Shown here one piece after another: positions 15,820-26,044 of a stretch of DNA of 64,000 bases. Origin of the DNA: Rheinheimera sp. D18 (lineage in GTDB: Bacteria > Pseudomonadota > Gammaproteobacteria > Enterobacterales > Alteromonadaceae); assembly GCF_004345025.1 (NCBI RefSeq), contig NZ_CP037745.1, forward strand, positions 62,001 to 126,000, written 5' to 3'. A program made the translations under genes and the position numbers. The notes beneath the pieces were generated by a model. It saw only the letters and a program-made list of their open reading frames with translations, was not told the DNA's origin and did not search any database. The number at the start of each line of letters is the position of its first letter. The stretch's first letter is position 1.

Positions 15820-17490
15820 ATGAGAGGGTTGTTACTTGCAGCAGTATTAATGCTAACGGCTTGTGGTGGCACAGATACGGCTGAGCCAGTTTCAACCACT
15901 AAGCCGCCAATAGAGATACCCGATCCGCCGAAGAAGCCCGTTCCGCCCGTATCAACTAATATTCTTACGCCAAACCAAGCCGCACGACTGTTGCAACAAG
16001 CTACCTTTGGGCCGGCACTAGCCGATATAGAACATGCGACAACCCTCACTGCCGAGCAATGGCTAGATGAGCAATTGGCAATGCCAGCCACCTTACATAC
16101 GCCAAACGCGCCAGACGTTGTTGGCAAAAGCCATGTTTCACAGTATACCCGCGTAGAGGGATGGCTGAATATTGCTTTACGTAAGCCAGATCAGCTGCGC
16201 CAACGTATGGCCTTTGCCCTTAGCGAAATAATAGTCGTCTCAAGATATCATCCAAATTTAGAAACACAGCCACTGGCACTGATTAACTATTACGACATCT
16301 TGGTAGAGCATGCATTTGGCAATTACCGTGATTTGCTAGAAAACGTCGCTAAATCGCCGGTAATGGGCGTTTATCTTAGCCATATGGGAAACGAAAAACC
16401 TGATCCAGAACGAAATATTCGTTCAGATGAAAACTTTGCCCGAGAAATACTGCAGTTATTTAGTATTGGCCTTGTCGATTTACATGACAACGGTACGCCC
16501 ATGTTAGATCAAAGCGGTCAGACGATACCCAGTTATGAGCAAAACACCATTGAAGCCTTTGCCCGCGTGTTTACCGGCTGGAGCAGCGACAGTCCGTACT
16601 GGAATGTTAGTAAAAAAGACTATTTTAAACCCATGCTGGCGTTTGACAAGCACCATGACACCGCAGAAAAACGTTTGTTAAACAACCAAGTTTTACCGGC
16701 AAACCAAACGGCACAACAAGATTTAACTGATGCACTAGATAATATATTCGCCCATAAAAATATTGGCCCTTTTATTAGTAAACAGCTTATTCAGCGCTTA
16801 GTAACGTCTAATCCCTCTACTGACTATGTAGCGCGGGTTAGCCAAGTATTTAATGATAACGGTGAGGGAGTAAAGGGTGATTTAGCTGCTGTTGCTAAAG
16901 CTATTTTATTAGATGAAGAAGCACGACAAGAGCCGAAATATCAACAGCAAAGCTTTGGTAAACTACGAGAGCCGTTGTTAAAAACGACGCATTTATGGCG
17001 TGCGTTAGATGCTAACTCTACCAGTGGTCGTTTTAATGCTTATACTATCGAAAGCACTCACGGGCAAGCGCCCCAGCAAGCCGATTCAGTGTTTAACTTT
17101 TTTCGACCAGATTATACGCCTAATGGTCAGTTGCAAGAGCTTGGTTTGAGTGCGCCTGAAGCACAAATATTGACTGATGATTTGTTAATAGAAATGCAAA
17201 ATTTCTTTCATTCGGCAATTAATCTCAGTATTAAAGGCCAAGTCACTAAAGCCAATGAATATGCTATGTTGCTAGACTTTAGCGTACCGGCTAAGTTATT
17301 AACCGACCAAGGTACAATAGCGTTGCTTGATAGATACAGCTTATTGTTTTTTGCTGGCGAAATGCCAATAGCATTACGTGAGGTACTTAGTAGTGTCGAT
17401 GAGAGATTACACGAGTTAAATGCCGAGCAGCGTGCTGCGGCCTTATTGTATTTGGTGTTTATTTCGCCTGATTACGCAGTGCAGCTTTAA
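15820..17490 (+). CDS. DUF1800 lipoprotein, paired with a DUF1501 protein
   Basis: From ATG 15820 the protein begins MRGLLLAAVLMLTACGG, a lipoprotein signal with the lipid Cys at residue 15. An AAAAGGG ribosome site just upstream supports this start over GTG 15790. The rest (about 540 residues) is DUF1800: LTPNQAARLLQQATFGP near the start, KSPVMGVYLSHMGN, and RSDENFAREILQLFSIGL in the middle. DUF1800 proteins occur next to DUF1501 proteins in many bacteria, and the biochemical role is not known. The DUF1501 gene follows after 12 nt. Likely periplasmic, attached to a membrane. Confidence 0.85.
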   Translation: MRGLLLAAVLMLTACGGTDTAEPVSTTKPPIEIPDPPKKPVPPVSTNILTPNQAARLLQQATFGPALADIEHATTLTAEQWLDEQLAMPATLHTPNAPDVVGKSHVSQYTRVEGWLNIALRKPDQLRQRMAFALSEIIVVSRYHPNLETQPLALINYYDILVEHAFGNYRDLLENVAKSPVMGVYLSHMGNEKPDPERNIRSDENFAREILQLFSIGLVDLHDNGTPMLDQSGQTIPSYEQNTIEAFARVFTGWSSDSPYWNVSKKDYFKPMLAFDKHHDTAEKRLLNNQVLPANQTAQQDLTDALDNIFAHKNIGPFISKQLIQRLVTSNPSTDYVARVSQVFNDNGEGVKGDLAAVAKAILLDEEARQEPKYQQQSFGKLREPLLKTTHLWRALDANSTSGRFNAYTIESTHGQAPQQADSVFNFFRPDYTPNGQLQELGLSAPEAQILTDDLLIEMQNFFHSAINLSIKGQVTKANEYAMLLDFSVPAKLLTDQGTIALLDRYSLLFFAGEMPIALREVLSSVDERLHELNAEQRAAALLYLVFISPDYAVQL

Positions 17491-17502
17491 CGGAGATCTG
17501 CT

Positions 17503-18852
17503 ATGACATTAAATAGCCGACGCAAATTTCTTTCGCAATGTTTACGTGGTGGCTTGGGTGTTGCAGCGTTATCAGCATTGCAAATGCGTTTTATGCAATC
17601 AGTGTTAGCGGCTGAACAACAGCCTTTTAATGATTACAAAGCGTTAGTATGTATATTTTTGTCTGGTGGTAACGACTCGCTTAACATGTTAATACCGCAA
17701 TCAGGTGAAAGTTTACAGTTTTACCAACAGGCTAGGCAACAGTTAGCGATATCGGGCGCACTAGCGCTGCAGCCTAAGCATAGCGTTGATGATGGTATTG
17801 CGCTGCACCCATCGCTGGCGCCCTTATTACCCTATTTTGAGCAGCGCAATCTGGCCATAGTGTCTGCTGTTGGTAGCTTGGTGCAGCCAATAACAAAAGC
17901 TGAATATTTGTCAGCGAGTGCAGTAAAGCCGCAACATTTGTTTTCGCACAATGATCAGCAAAATACTTGGATGCGCGGTCGAGAGCCAGAAATTGTCAGC
18001 CATGGCTGGGGCGGACAAATGTTGGAGCTGTTATACCAGCAACCCGATTTTGCCAGTTGCATTAGTTTAGCCGGTAGTAATTTGTGGCAAAGCGGCCAAG
18101 TAATTAACCCCTTTGGCCTTACCAGTGCCGGTGTACCAGAGTTGCAGGCGAGCCGACGATCTGACGTACGGTCTAATGTGATACGCCAAGCGGCGCAGAC
18201 GTTGATGGGGTCGCCGCAACATGTGTTAGGCCAATATTATGGCAAAATAAATGAAAACGCTGTTGAGCGCAGTATTGTAATGCGCCAAGCTTTGCAGCAA
18301 GCACCTGAATTTAGCGAGTTATTTCCAAGTGGAAATACTTTGGCTGCACAACTGCGCAAAGTAGCACAACTTATTAGTGCTAAAGAAAACTTAGAGGTTA
18401 AGCGGCAGGTGTTTTTTGTTCGTATGGGCGGTTTTGATACCCATGGCGATCAACTAAAGCTACATCCGGCGCTGCTAGCAAAAGTTGCCGAAGCTATGGT
18501 GGGTTTTCAGCAGGCATTAGAAGCCAGCGGTAATAGTAATAATGTGACCAGTTTTACTATGTCTGATTTTGGCCGCACGCTTAGTACAAACGGCAACGGT
18601 ACTGATCATGGTTGGGCTGGCCATCAACTGGTTATGGGCGGTGCGGTAAAGGGCGGCGATATATACGGCGCAGTGCCGCAACAACGACTTGGCGGTGATA
18701 GAGACGTCGGCGCCGGCCGTATTATTCCTAATTTTGCCAATGAACAGTATTTTGCTACCTTGGCGCAGTGGTTTGGCTTAACCACCGCGCAAAGTTTACA
18801 ACTGTTTCCTAATCTAGCGAATTTTAATCAAACCAACCTAGCGTTTGTATGA
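17503..18852 (+). CDS. DUF1501 protein with a twin-arginine signal
   Basis: The protein has 449 residues. The N-terminus has SRRKFL with Arg6-Arg7, a hydrophobic stretch and a cleavage-like AAEQQ, all consistent with Tat export. The body has FLSGGNDSLNMLIP, a MGGFDTHGDQ motif near residue 310 and SDFGRT...DHGWAGHQLVMGG near 350-390, which are the conserved DUF1501 blocks and recall the alkaline-phosphatase/sulfatase fold. A CGGAG ribosome site is 7 nt before the ATG. It forms a two-gene unit with the DUF1800 lipoprotein. The Tat system that would export it is encoded at 51698-53000. Function not established. Confidence 0.87.
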   Translation: MTLNSRRKFLSQCLRGGLGVAALSALQMRFMQSVLAAEQQPFNDYKALVCIFLSGGNDSLNMLIPQSGESLQFYQQARQQLAISGALALQPKHSVDDGIALHPSLAPLLPYFEQRNLAIVSAVGSLVQPITKAEYLSASAVKPQHLFSHNDQQNTWMRGREPEIVSHGWGGQMLELLYQQPDFASCISLAGSNLWQSGQVINPFGLTSAGVPELQASRRSDVRSNVIRQAAQTLMGSPQHVLGQYYGKINENAVERSIVMRQALQQAPEFSELFPSGNTLAAQLRKVAQLISAKENLEVKRQVFFVRMGGFDTHGDQLKLHPALLAKVAEAMVGFQQALEASGNSNNVTSFTMSDFGRTLSTNGNGTDHGWAGHQLVMGGAVKGGDIYGAVPQQRLGGDRDVGAGRIIPNFANEQYFATLAQWFGLTTAQSLQLFPNLANFNQTNLAFV

Positions 18853-18859
18853 TAAGCCT

Positions 18860-19570
18860 TTATTGCAAAATAAACTCATCAAGCGGTTTGGTAGTAAGTT
18901 TACTTATTTGGCGAAACATATAAATAATAGCGCCAAATAACATCACCATACTAGGTAGCACAATAATCGGATAGCTTAACCACGTCATGCGCCCTAGCTC
19001 TTCAGCGTAGGCCGTTGTGCCGGGTTGGCTAACCACAATAGCTTTAGCCAGCACGTAGTTTAATACCGCCGACATAAAAAAAGATGCGGCGACAATATAA
19101 CCCGCTTTGGCCATACGACGTTCAAACTCAGCGCTGTTATTTTGCGTTGCCAAGGCTTGATACAACTTATCGGTATCCAGTAGCTCCGGGTTGATTAGAA
19201 GTTTTTTTACAAACGGGAACCGTGTGTATTGGCTAGCAAGTACAATAATGCCAATTAACGCCGGAATAAGTGCTTCTTTAATCGCAATGTAAGCTGGGTC
19301 TAATTGCAATAAACTTATGCCACCGGTCAGTAATACGCTAACAATACCTAGTACTGAGAAAAAATTTACTTTTCCAGACTGCTTTAATTCCCATACACCA
19401 AATAGCAGTGGAAACGCCAATGCTACGACTACCGAGCCAACGGGGCCAAGCATGTCTTCACCGCTAAAGCGGCTAAGAATAATCGCGGGTATAATTACGT
19501 TAAGTAGTAAATTACTAAAAAAACCTGATTTTTTTGGCTTTTTGGTTACGGTTTCTGGCTGCGCTGACAT
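18860..19570 (-). CDS. Multi-span inner-membrane protein, VC0807-like
   Basis: A 236-residue protein with about six hydrophobic segments, a Lys-rich N-terminus and a charged loop near residues 125-160 (PELLDTDKLYQALATQNN). It resembles proteins annotated as VC0807 family or distant MFS-like; I recognise this only loosely and no substrate can be named. A plausible AAGGAA ribosome site precedes the ATG. It converges with the DUF1501 gene (7-nt gap) and lies downstream of the LytTR regulator on the same strand (70-nt gap), so the regulator and the membrane protein may be co-transcribed. Confidence 0.65.
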   Translation of the reverse strand: MSAQPETVTKKPKKSGFFSNLLLNVIIPAIILSRFSGEDMLGPVGSVVVALAFPLLFGVWELKQSGKVNFFSVLGIVSVLLTGGISLLQLDPAYIAIKEALIPALIGIIVLASQYTRFPFVKKLLINPELLDTDKLYQALATQNNSAEFERRMAKAGYIVAASFFMSAVLNYVLAKAIVVSQPGTTAYAEELGRMTWLSYPIIVLPSMVMLFGAIIYMFRQISKLTTKPLDEFILQ

Positions 19571-19640
19571 AAAGGCATAGTTCCTTAGCTGGATATCTGC
19601 AGTATAACAAGGAAGCGTATTTTGCTTAAGGTTTTACTGC

Positions 19641-20381
19641 TCACGATAACTGACCAAATAACTCTGCCAATGCCGCACGGTTGCGTCGAGACATCGTCAG
19701 CACAGTACCGCATTTTAAAACAACATCGGCATCGCCTTTGTCACCAGGTCGCAGCTCAACGATATCGCTTTTACGTACAATGCTCGATCGGTGGATGCGA
19801 GCAAACACGGCTGGGTCGAGTTTTTTCTCAATTGCCGCCATTGTATCGCGCAACAAATAGTTTTTTTGTTGTGGATACACATGAATATCCACGTAATTAC
19901 CCGCACTACTAATCCAGCTAATATCGCTTACTTCTACTATGCGTAGCCGGCCCGGATCGCGAATTGTCAGGCGGCTTACGTATTCTGAAGCGGTGTCGTT
20001 GGGTTGATTATTGCTTAGGCGATGAATGATTTTACTGCAAGCTTTAAGTAAAGCCTGCTGAAAACGCTCTGGGCTAAAGGGCTTAAGTAAATAATCGACC
20101 GCGCTTAACTCAAAGGCGTTTACGGCGTACTCAGCATAAGCACTGCAAAAGATCACAGCGGGTTTTTTGGTGAGTTGCTTAAACACACTTAAACCGTCTA
20201 GCCCCGGCATTTGTATGTCAAGAAACACAATATCAGGCTGATGCAGCTCTGCTAAACGCAATGCATCGGTACCGTTATCGGCTTCTGCCGTTATTTCAAA
20301 TTGCTGCTGTTGGCTCAACAGGTATTTAATGCCAGCCCTGGCTAAAGGTTCGTCGTCCACTATTAAACAGCTTAGTTTCAT
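19641..20381 (-). CDS. LytTR-family response regulator, no adjacent kinase
   Basis: Read from ATG 20381 the protein is 246 residues. The receiver domain at 1-120 has the acidic pair at 9-10, phospho-acceptor Asp55 in FLDIQMPG, Ser/Thr in FCSAYAEYA and Lys in LLKPF. A LytTR DNA-binding domain fills about 140-244 (LTIRDPGRLRIVEVSDISWI, HRSSIVRKSDIVEL). A GTG at 20408 could add nine residues but is less likely. LytTR regulators usually pair with a LytS/AlgZ-type kinase; none is nearby, so the partner must be elsewhere. The downstream membrane protein is a possible target or cofactor. Confidence 0.87.
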   Translation of the reverse strand: MKLSCLIVDDEPLARAGIKYLLSQQQQFEITAEADNGTDALRLAELHQPDIVFLDIQMPGLDGLSVFKQLTKKPAVIFCSAYAEYAVNAFELSAVDYLLKPFSPERFQQALLKACSKIIHRLSNNQPNDTASEYVSRLTIRDPGRLRIVEVSDISWISSAGNYVDIHVYPQQKNYLLRDTMAAIEKKLDPAVFARIHRSSIVRKSDIVELRPGDKGDADVVLKCGTVLTMSRRNRAALAELFGQLS

Positions 20382-20715
20382 ATCCGACTCAAAGTAATTC
20401 AAACTCACAACGCAGAGTGGCGCTATATGTGCGGTTAAGTTTTGGATTTGGCTTAGGTATAACCAAAGCGGGGCCGTATTCTAGCAAACTTAGACCAAAG
20501 CGAATAGCTTTTACCATCAGTTATGTATGTATAGCTGAGGTATTTAACAAATAAATACAGTTTTACTGCTGAAATCAGCTGTCCCCCGTTTTATCACAGC
20601 ATTAGCCGCACTGACGTATTTGTGATGGATTTACGTTGAAAACACTCGTAGCGTCAGCGACGAAAAATCCATAACAACGATATTCGTCCACACAAAGGTG
20701 TCTAAGAGGAACAAT

Positions 20716-23226
20716 ATGCAAAAGTCTTTTGTTAGCAATGCCGTACGCATTGCGGTGCTTGCGGCACCGATTGCCACACTGGGTTTCACTACAACTGCTC
20801 GCGCGCAGGAAGAAACCGCCAAAGTAGAACGCATTGAGGTTACGGGCTCACGCATTCAGCGTCAGGATATGGAAACCGCATCGCCCGTTACGGTTATTGA
20901 TGCTGCGGCGATTCGCATTGAGGGCTTCACCTCAGTTGATCAGTTACTGCAAGCACAAACCTCAATGGCCGGTGCTGCTGTTGGCTCTACTACCAATAAT
21001 GGTGCTGATGGTGTAGCGCAAGTTGATTTACGCGGTATGGGCTCACAGCGCACGTTAGTGCTGTTAAATGGCCGTCGTATGGTGAACTCAGGTTCAGGTG
21101 CCGATAGTGCGGTAGACTTAAATGCCATACCCGTTGCTATGATTGCGCGGGTTGAAATACTAAAAGATGGTGCATCTGCGGTATATGGCTCTGACGCTAT
21201 TGCTGGCGTGGTAAACATTATTACCAAAAAAGATTTTGATGGTATTCAGTTAGACTTAAATGGCAGCAGCACCGACAAAGGTGATGGCGAAACGGGAGAA
21301 GTTAGTGCGTTATATGGTTTTAGCACTAAGCGTGGTAATTATACCTTAGGTGCGGCGTTCTCGCAGCGCGAAGGTGTTATTCAGTCGGATCGTGATTGGA
21401 CTGAAGTGGGTGATAGCTCATTTATACCTACTGGCAGCTTGGGCGGTAAGGTACAAAATGTCGATGGTGAGTGGGTAGCTCGCGGAGCAGGTTATGACTT
21501 CACCAAAGATAGCTGGTATCAAACACCAAGCAAGCGTTATAGCCTGTTTGCAAACGCGGTACAGGAATTTGATAGCGATTTAGTGTTTACTGCTGATGTG
21601 TTGTACACCAAGCGTAAATCTGATCAACAGTTAGCCCCACAGCCAGGTGATATTATGCTGGGTGTTTGCGGTGAGCCAGGTGTTGATGCCGTTAATTGTA
21701 TTGGTTTAACACCAGCAATGGTTGCCGGTGGCATAGCGGCTGATAATACCGGACGAGTAAACTATCGCCGTCGTACTAACGACGTTGGCGCCCGTGTTTA
21801 TCAGCAAGATACCGATACGTTACGTTTATCAGCAGGTTTGGCCGGTGAGCTAAATGTACATACTGGTATGAACTGGGATCTGTCTTACACCTACGGTAAA
21901 AATAAAGCTGATACCTCAGTTGCGAACTCGATAAACGCCGTAAAAATGGAAAACTCTATTTACGCTAATCAAGCCGCATGGTTTAGCGGCGCACCGCTAA
22001 CAGGCGCCATTATTAACGATATTGGTTATTTAGAGCAGGCTGACGGTGGCAACGCACAGCATATTGCTGCTGCTGTTCTAAGCGGTGACTTATTTGATTT
22101 AGAAGCTGGCGCCGTAGGTTTTGCTATTGGTGCAGAATATCGTCGCGATAGTGGTTTCTTCAATCCAGATCCGGTTATCGTTGCGGGTGAAGGTACAGCG
22201 GCGCAGCAAGACCCAACTAACGGTAGCTACAATGTTGTATCGTTTTATCAAGAGGTTAGTGTACCTTTTAGCGATAAATTAACCGGTGAATTTGCGCTGC
22301 GTTTTGATGATTACTCTACGTTCGGCAAAGCCAGTACTTGGAAAGTGGGTTTATCCTACAAAGCGAATGACGAACTAATGCTGCGTGCAGTAGCAGCAAC
22401 AGGTTTTCGCGCACCTAACGTAAGTGAGCTATACGGTGGTAATACCGGTTCTTACGATTATTTAGACGACCCATGGGGTAATGAGCAAGATCCACAAATC
22501 TTGGTAAATTACACCTCTGATAGCAATATTAAGCCTGAAGAATCTGAATCATTTACTGCTGGTTTTGTGTTATCACCAGCGCAAATTGAAGGCTTGTCGA
22601 TGACAGTCGACTACTGGCGGTTCAAAGTCACTAATGCGATAACGCGCTTAGATGCACAAGCCGGTTTAGATAACTGTTTTGCTGGCGATGTTACTGCCTG
22701 TGAAACATTTAGTATTACATTAGCGGGTGACTTGTCTAACTTTACTAATCCACTTACTAACGTGGGTAGCCAAGATACCAGTGGTATTGATGTTAACTTT
22801 GCTTACCGTTTTGATGGCTTAGGTTTAACCTGGAATATCAATAACGATACAACGTGGTTGTTAGAATTTAAGCAAGACGGTATCGATTATACTAATACTA
22901 TTGATGGTAACTACGGTGGTTATGCTGAACTGCGTAATAACTTTAGTATTCAAGCTGGCCAAGGCGATTGGAGTGTAACTTACTTTAACCGTTATATTGG
23001 TAAAACAGATTATTTGGCAGACGGTTCAAGAATTGATGCCAAGTTATACCATAACGTATCAGCAAACTATTTTATCTCTGACGGTTTCAGTGTATCAGCC
23101 GGCGTGAAAAATCTAGCGGATGAAAAACCATCTTTCGTTGCTAATGGTAGCGATGGCGGCACTGTACCAGAAGTATTTGATACTATTGGTCGTCAAATCT
23201 TTGCTGGCGTAAGTTACAAGTTTTAA
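20716..23226 (+). CDS. TonB-dependent outer-membrane receptor
   Basis: From ATG 20716 the protein is 836 residues. This start has AAGAGG 6 nt upstream and is preferred to GTG 20698. A signal peptide ends ARA near residue 30. A TonB-box-like KVERIEVTGSRI follows, then a plug domain (ASPVTVIDAAAIR, LRGMGSQRTLVLLNGRRM, VEILKDGASAVYGSDAIAGVVNIITKK) and a long beta-barrel ending GVSYKF with the terminal Phe typical of barrels. The substrate cannot be told; the subgroup is common in marine gammaproteobacteria for peptides, glycans or other organics. It is a single gene with a strong terminator and a 289-nt upstream region free of genes. Confidence 0.92.
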   Translation: MQKSFVSNAVRIAVLAAPIATLGFTTTARAQEETAKVERIEVTGSRIQRQDMETASPVTVIDAAAIRIEGFTSVDQLLQAQTSMAGAAVGSTTNNGADGVAQVDLRGMGSQRTLVLLNGRRMVNSGSGADSAVDLNAIPVAMIARVEILKDGASAVYGSDAIAGVVNIITKKDFDGIQLDLNGSSTDKGDGETGEVSALYGFSTKRGNYTLGAAFSQREGVIQSDRDWTEVGDSSFIPTGSLGGKVQNVDGEWVARGAGYDFTKDSWYQTPSKRYSLFANAVQEFDSDLVFTADVLYTKRKSDQQLAPQPGDIMLGVCGEPGVDAVNCIGLTPAMVAGGIAADNTGRVNYRRRTNDVGARVYQQDTDTLRLSAGLAGELNVHTGMNWDLSYTYGKNKADTSVANSINAVKMENSIYANQAAWFSGAPLTGAIINDIGYLEQADGGNAQHIAAAVLSGDLFDLEAGAVGFAIGAEYRRDSGFFNPDPVIVAGEGTAAQQDPTNGSYNVVSFYQEVSVPFSDKLTGEFALRFDDYSTFGKASTWKVGLSYKANDELMLRAVAATGFRAPNVSELYGGNTGSYDYLDDPWGNEQDPQILVNYTSDSNIKPEESESFTAGFVLSPAQIEGLSMTVDYWRFKVTNAITRLDAQAGLDNCFAGDVTACETFSITLAGDLSNFTNPLTNVGSQDTSGIDVNFAYRFDGLGLTWNINNDTTWLLEFKQDGIDYTNTIDGNYGGYAELRNNFSIQAGQGDWSVTYFNRYIGKTDYLADGSRIDAKLYHNVSANYFISDGFSVSAGVKNLADEKPSFVANGSDGGTVPEVFDTIGRQIFAGVSYKF

Positions 23227-23249
23227 TTTAGTTATTAGCTAAAAACAAA

Positions 23250-23272
23250 AACCGCGATTATCGCGGTTTTTT
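23250..23272 (+). terminator. Intrinsic terminator of the TonB-dependent receptor gene
   Basis: An 8-bp stem (ACCGCGA/TCGCGGT extended by A-T) with a 3-nt loop is followed by six T, 24 nt after the stop. Confidence 0.9.
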
Positions 23273-23385
23273 GTTTTTGTACGTTTATTCTTCGTAATAT
23301 CGTTATCTCTGTTGTAATAAAGCAGTATTGAGTACCAGTAAATAACGCGTTAGTGTGGAGAAAATTTCACAACTAAGGCACAGAT

Positions 23386-26016
23386 ATGGATCATTATGCA
23401 GCGTTACGGGCCAACGTAAGTTTATTAGGTACTAAACTTGGCGAAACTATTCGTGGCCAGCTTGGTAATGCAGTGCTAGAGCGGGTAGAGCAAATTCGTT
23501 TGTTATCTAAAGCTGGGCGTCAAGGCGAAGAACTACAAGCCGAGCAATTAAAGCAGGTGCTGCGTAGTTTAACGGACGACGAATTATTGCCGGTAGCGCG
23601 CGCATTTGCGCAATTTTTAAATTTAGCTAACCTAGCGGAGCAACACTACACCATTAGCCGTATTGGCCAAGCCAGTATTGAGAAACCCGAACCTTTGCAA
23701 GAGCTGTTTAGTTTACTAGACAGTAAGCAGTTAAATAGCGCAGCGGTAGAGCAAGCCGCCGCCAACTTATCTATTGAGTTAGTGTTAACCGCACATCCTA
23801 CCGAGGTGTCGCGGCGTACGTTAATTCATAAACTCACCGAGATTGCCGGCTGTCTAAGCGAGTTAGAGCAAGATTTAACGACGCAACAGCAGCAAAAAGT
23901 TGAAGTGCGCTTAAGCGAGCTTATTGCCCAAGCTTGGCACACTAATGAAATACGCGAGCAGCGACCAACGCCGGTTGATGAAGCAAAGTCGGGTTTTGCT
24001 GTTATTGAAGCATCACTATGGTATGCGGTGCCAGATTTTTTACGTGAACTGGATACCAAGTTAATTGATGCAACTGGAACAGGTTTAGCACTTGATGCGG
24101 CGCCAGTGAAGTTTTCATCGTGGATGGGCGGGGATCGTGACGGTAATCCTTTTGTTACCGCCAAAGTAACACGTCAAGTATTGCTACTTAGCCGGTGGAA
24201 AGCCGCCGATTTATTTGCGCAGGATATTGATTTACTTAGTAGTGAATTGTCGATGCATCAGGCGAATGATGCTCTGCGAGCTGTCATTGGCGATGTCAGT
24301 GAGCCTTATCGTTTGCTATTAAATAAGCTGCGCACAGGCTTGCTGCAAACCCGAGATTGGTTAACAGAAGCGTTAAAACATGACCGCTTGCAGCGCCCGC
24401 AAGATTTAATTTGGCATAATCAGCAATTACTGACGCCACTGTTGCTGTGTCATCAATCGTTGTTAGATTGCAACATGGCTGTAATAGCCAATGGCAAATT
24501 GCTGGATACCATACGTCGTGCCTATGCTTTTGGTTTAACGTTGTTAAAACTAGATATTCGCCAAGACGCTGACCGGCATGCGCAGGTATTTAGTGAACTG
24601 ACCAAATACCTTGGCTTGGGGGATTATGCCGCTTGGGATGAAGCTGCACGCCAAGCGTTTTTATTAACTGAGCTGGCTAATCGCCGGCCGTTGTTCCCGA
24701 CAACATGGCAGCCGTCGGCTGAGGTGCAAGAGGTGTTAGATACCTGCGCTACCATCGCTCATCATGGTAGTGAAGCGCTAAGCACCTATGTTATTTCTAT
24801 GGCGGGTAAACCGTCCGACGTATTGGCCGTGCAGTTGCTGTTAAAAGAAGCAGACGTTAGTTTCAGCATGCCAGTAGCACCCTTGTTTGAAACCTTAAAT
24901 GATTTACAACATGCACCAGATTGTATGCGTAAGTTGCTGAGTATTGACTGGTATCGCGGTTATATTAACGGCAAACAAGAAGTGATGATTGGCTACTCTG
25001 ACTCGGCAAAAGATGCCGGCGTGTTTGCGGCTGCATGGGCCCAATACAGTGCGCAAGAAGCGCTAGTAGCCATTTGTCAGCAAGCTAACGTGCGGCTTAC
25101 GTTATTTCATGGTCGTGGCGGCACTATTGGTCGTGGCGGTGGCCCAGCGCACGCGGCTATTTTATCGCAACCGCCCGGTTCCTTAGCCGGTGGGCTTAGG
25201 GTAACTGAGCAGGGTGAAATGATCCGCTTTAAGTTTGGTTTACCTAAGTTGGCCGAACGCAGTTTAGCGCTGTACGCCAGTGCAGTGTTAGAAGGAATGT
25301 TGCTACCACCACCAGTACCAAAGCAAAGCTGGCGCGATTTTATGCAGCAGCTGGCCGATGATTCCTGCGAGGCGTATCGTGCGGTGGTGCGACATAATAA
25401 AGATTTTGTGTCTTATTTTCGTGCTGCTACACCTGAGCAAGAGCTGGGCCAATTACCATTAGGTAGTCGGCCAGCCAAGCGTAACCCTACTGGAGGCGTT
25501 GAAAGCCTGCGTGCTATTCCGTGGATTTTTGCTTGGTCGCAAAACCGCTTAATGCTGCCGGCTTGGCTTGGCGCTGGTAGTGCGCTAGCAAAGGCGGTAC
25601 AACAAAATAAAACCGCTTTACTAGATGAAATGCAGCAACAGTGGCCGTTTTTTGCTACCCGAATGTCAATGCTAGAAATGGTGTACGTAAAAGCCGATGC
25701 CGAAATTGCGGCCTATTACGATAAAATACTGGTCGGCGCTGAGCTAAAACACCTAGGCGAAAGCCTGCGGCAACAGTTAGCGACGGATCGAGAGTTACTG
25801 CTGCAGTTAATTCATAGCGAAACGTTAATGGTAAAAGAAAGTTGGATCCGCGAATCTATTATATTGCGTAATACTTATATCGACCCGTTACATATTTTAC
25901 AGGTTGAATTGTTGCATCGGGTACGGCACCAGCCGGAGCGGGTAAACCCGATGATTAGCCGTGCACTAATGGTGACTATTGCCGGTATTGCCGCAGGCAT
26001 GCGAAATTCGGGCTAG
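23386..26016 (+). CDS. ppc: Phosphoenolpyruvate carboxylase
   Basis: An 876-residue protein (E. coli Ppc is 883) with the family's active-site blocks in order. These are VLTAHPTEVSRRTL with the catalytic His near residue 138, GGDRDGNPFVT near 248, GYSDSAKDAG near 540, FHGRGGTIGRGGGP near 577, and a C-terminal AAGMRNSG (the usual ending is NTG). It carboxylates PEP to oxaloacetate to replenish the TCA cycle, in the cytosol. The gene is probably transcribed alone; the next gene, the split channel, starts 28 nt downstream and could be read through. Confidence 0.96.
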   Translation: MDHYAALRANVSLLGTKLGETIRGQLGNAVLERVEQIRLLSKAGRQGEELQAEQLKQVLRSLTDDELLPVARAFAQFLNLANLAEQHYTISRIGQASIEKPEPLQELFSLLDSKQLNSAAVEQAAANLSIELVLTAHPTEVSRRTLIHKLTEIAGCLSELEQDLTTQQQQKVEVRLSELIAQAWHTNEIREQRPTPVDEAKSGFAVIEASLWYAVPDFLRELDTKLIDATGTGLALDAAPVKFSSWMGGDRDGNPFVTAKVTRQVLLLSRWKAADLFAQDIDLLSSELSMHQANDALRAVIGDVSEPYRLLLNKLRTGLLQTRDWLTEALKHDRLQRPQDLIWHNQQLLTPLLLCHQSLLDCNMAVIANGKLLDTIRRAYAFGLTLLKLDIRQDADRHAQVFSELTKYLGLGDYAAWDEAARQAFLLTELANRRPLFPTTWQPSAEVQEVLDTCATIAHHGSEALSTYVISMAGKPSDVLAVQLLLKEADVSFSMPVAPLFETLNDLQHAPDCMRKLLSIDWYRGYINGKQEVMIGYSDSAKDAGVFAAAWAQYSAQEALVAICQQANVRLTLFHGRGGTIGRGGGPAHAAILSQPPGSLAGGLRVTEQGEMIRFKFGLPKLAERSLALYASAVLEGMLLPPPVPKQSWRDFMQQLADDSCEAYRAVVRHNKDFVSYFRAATPEQELGQLPLGSRPAKRNPTGGVESLRAIPWIFAWSQNRLMLPAWLGAGSALAKAVQQNKTALLDEMQQQWPFFATRMSMLEMVYVKADAEIAAYYDKILVGAELKHLGESLRQQLATDRELLLQLIHSETLMVKESWIRESIILRNTYIDPLHILQVELLHRVRHQPERVNPMISRALMVTIAGIAAGMRNSG

Positions 26017-26044
26017 TATAAGTGTGTTTTAATAAGGAGTGAGT

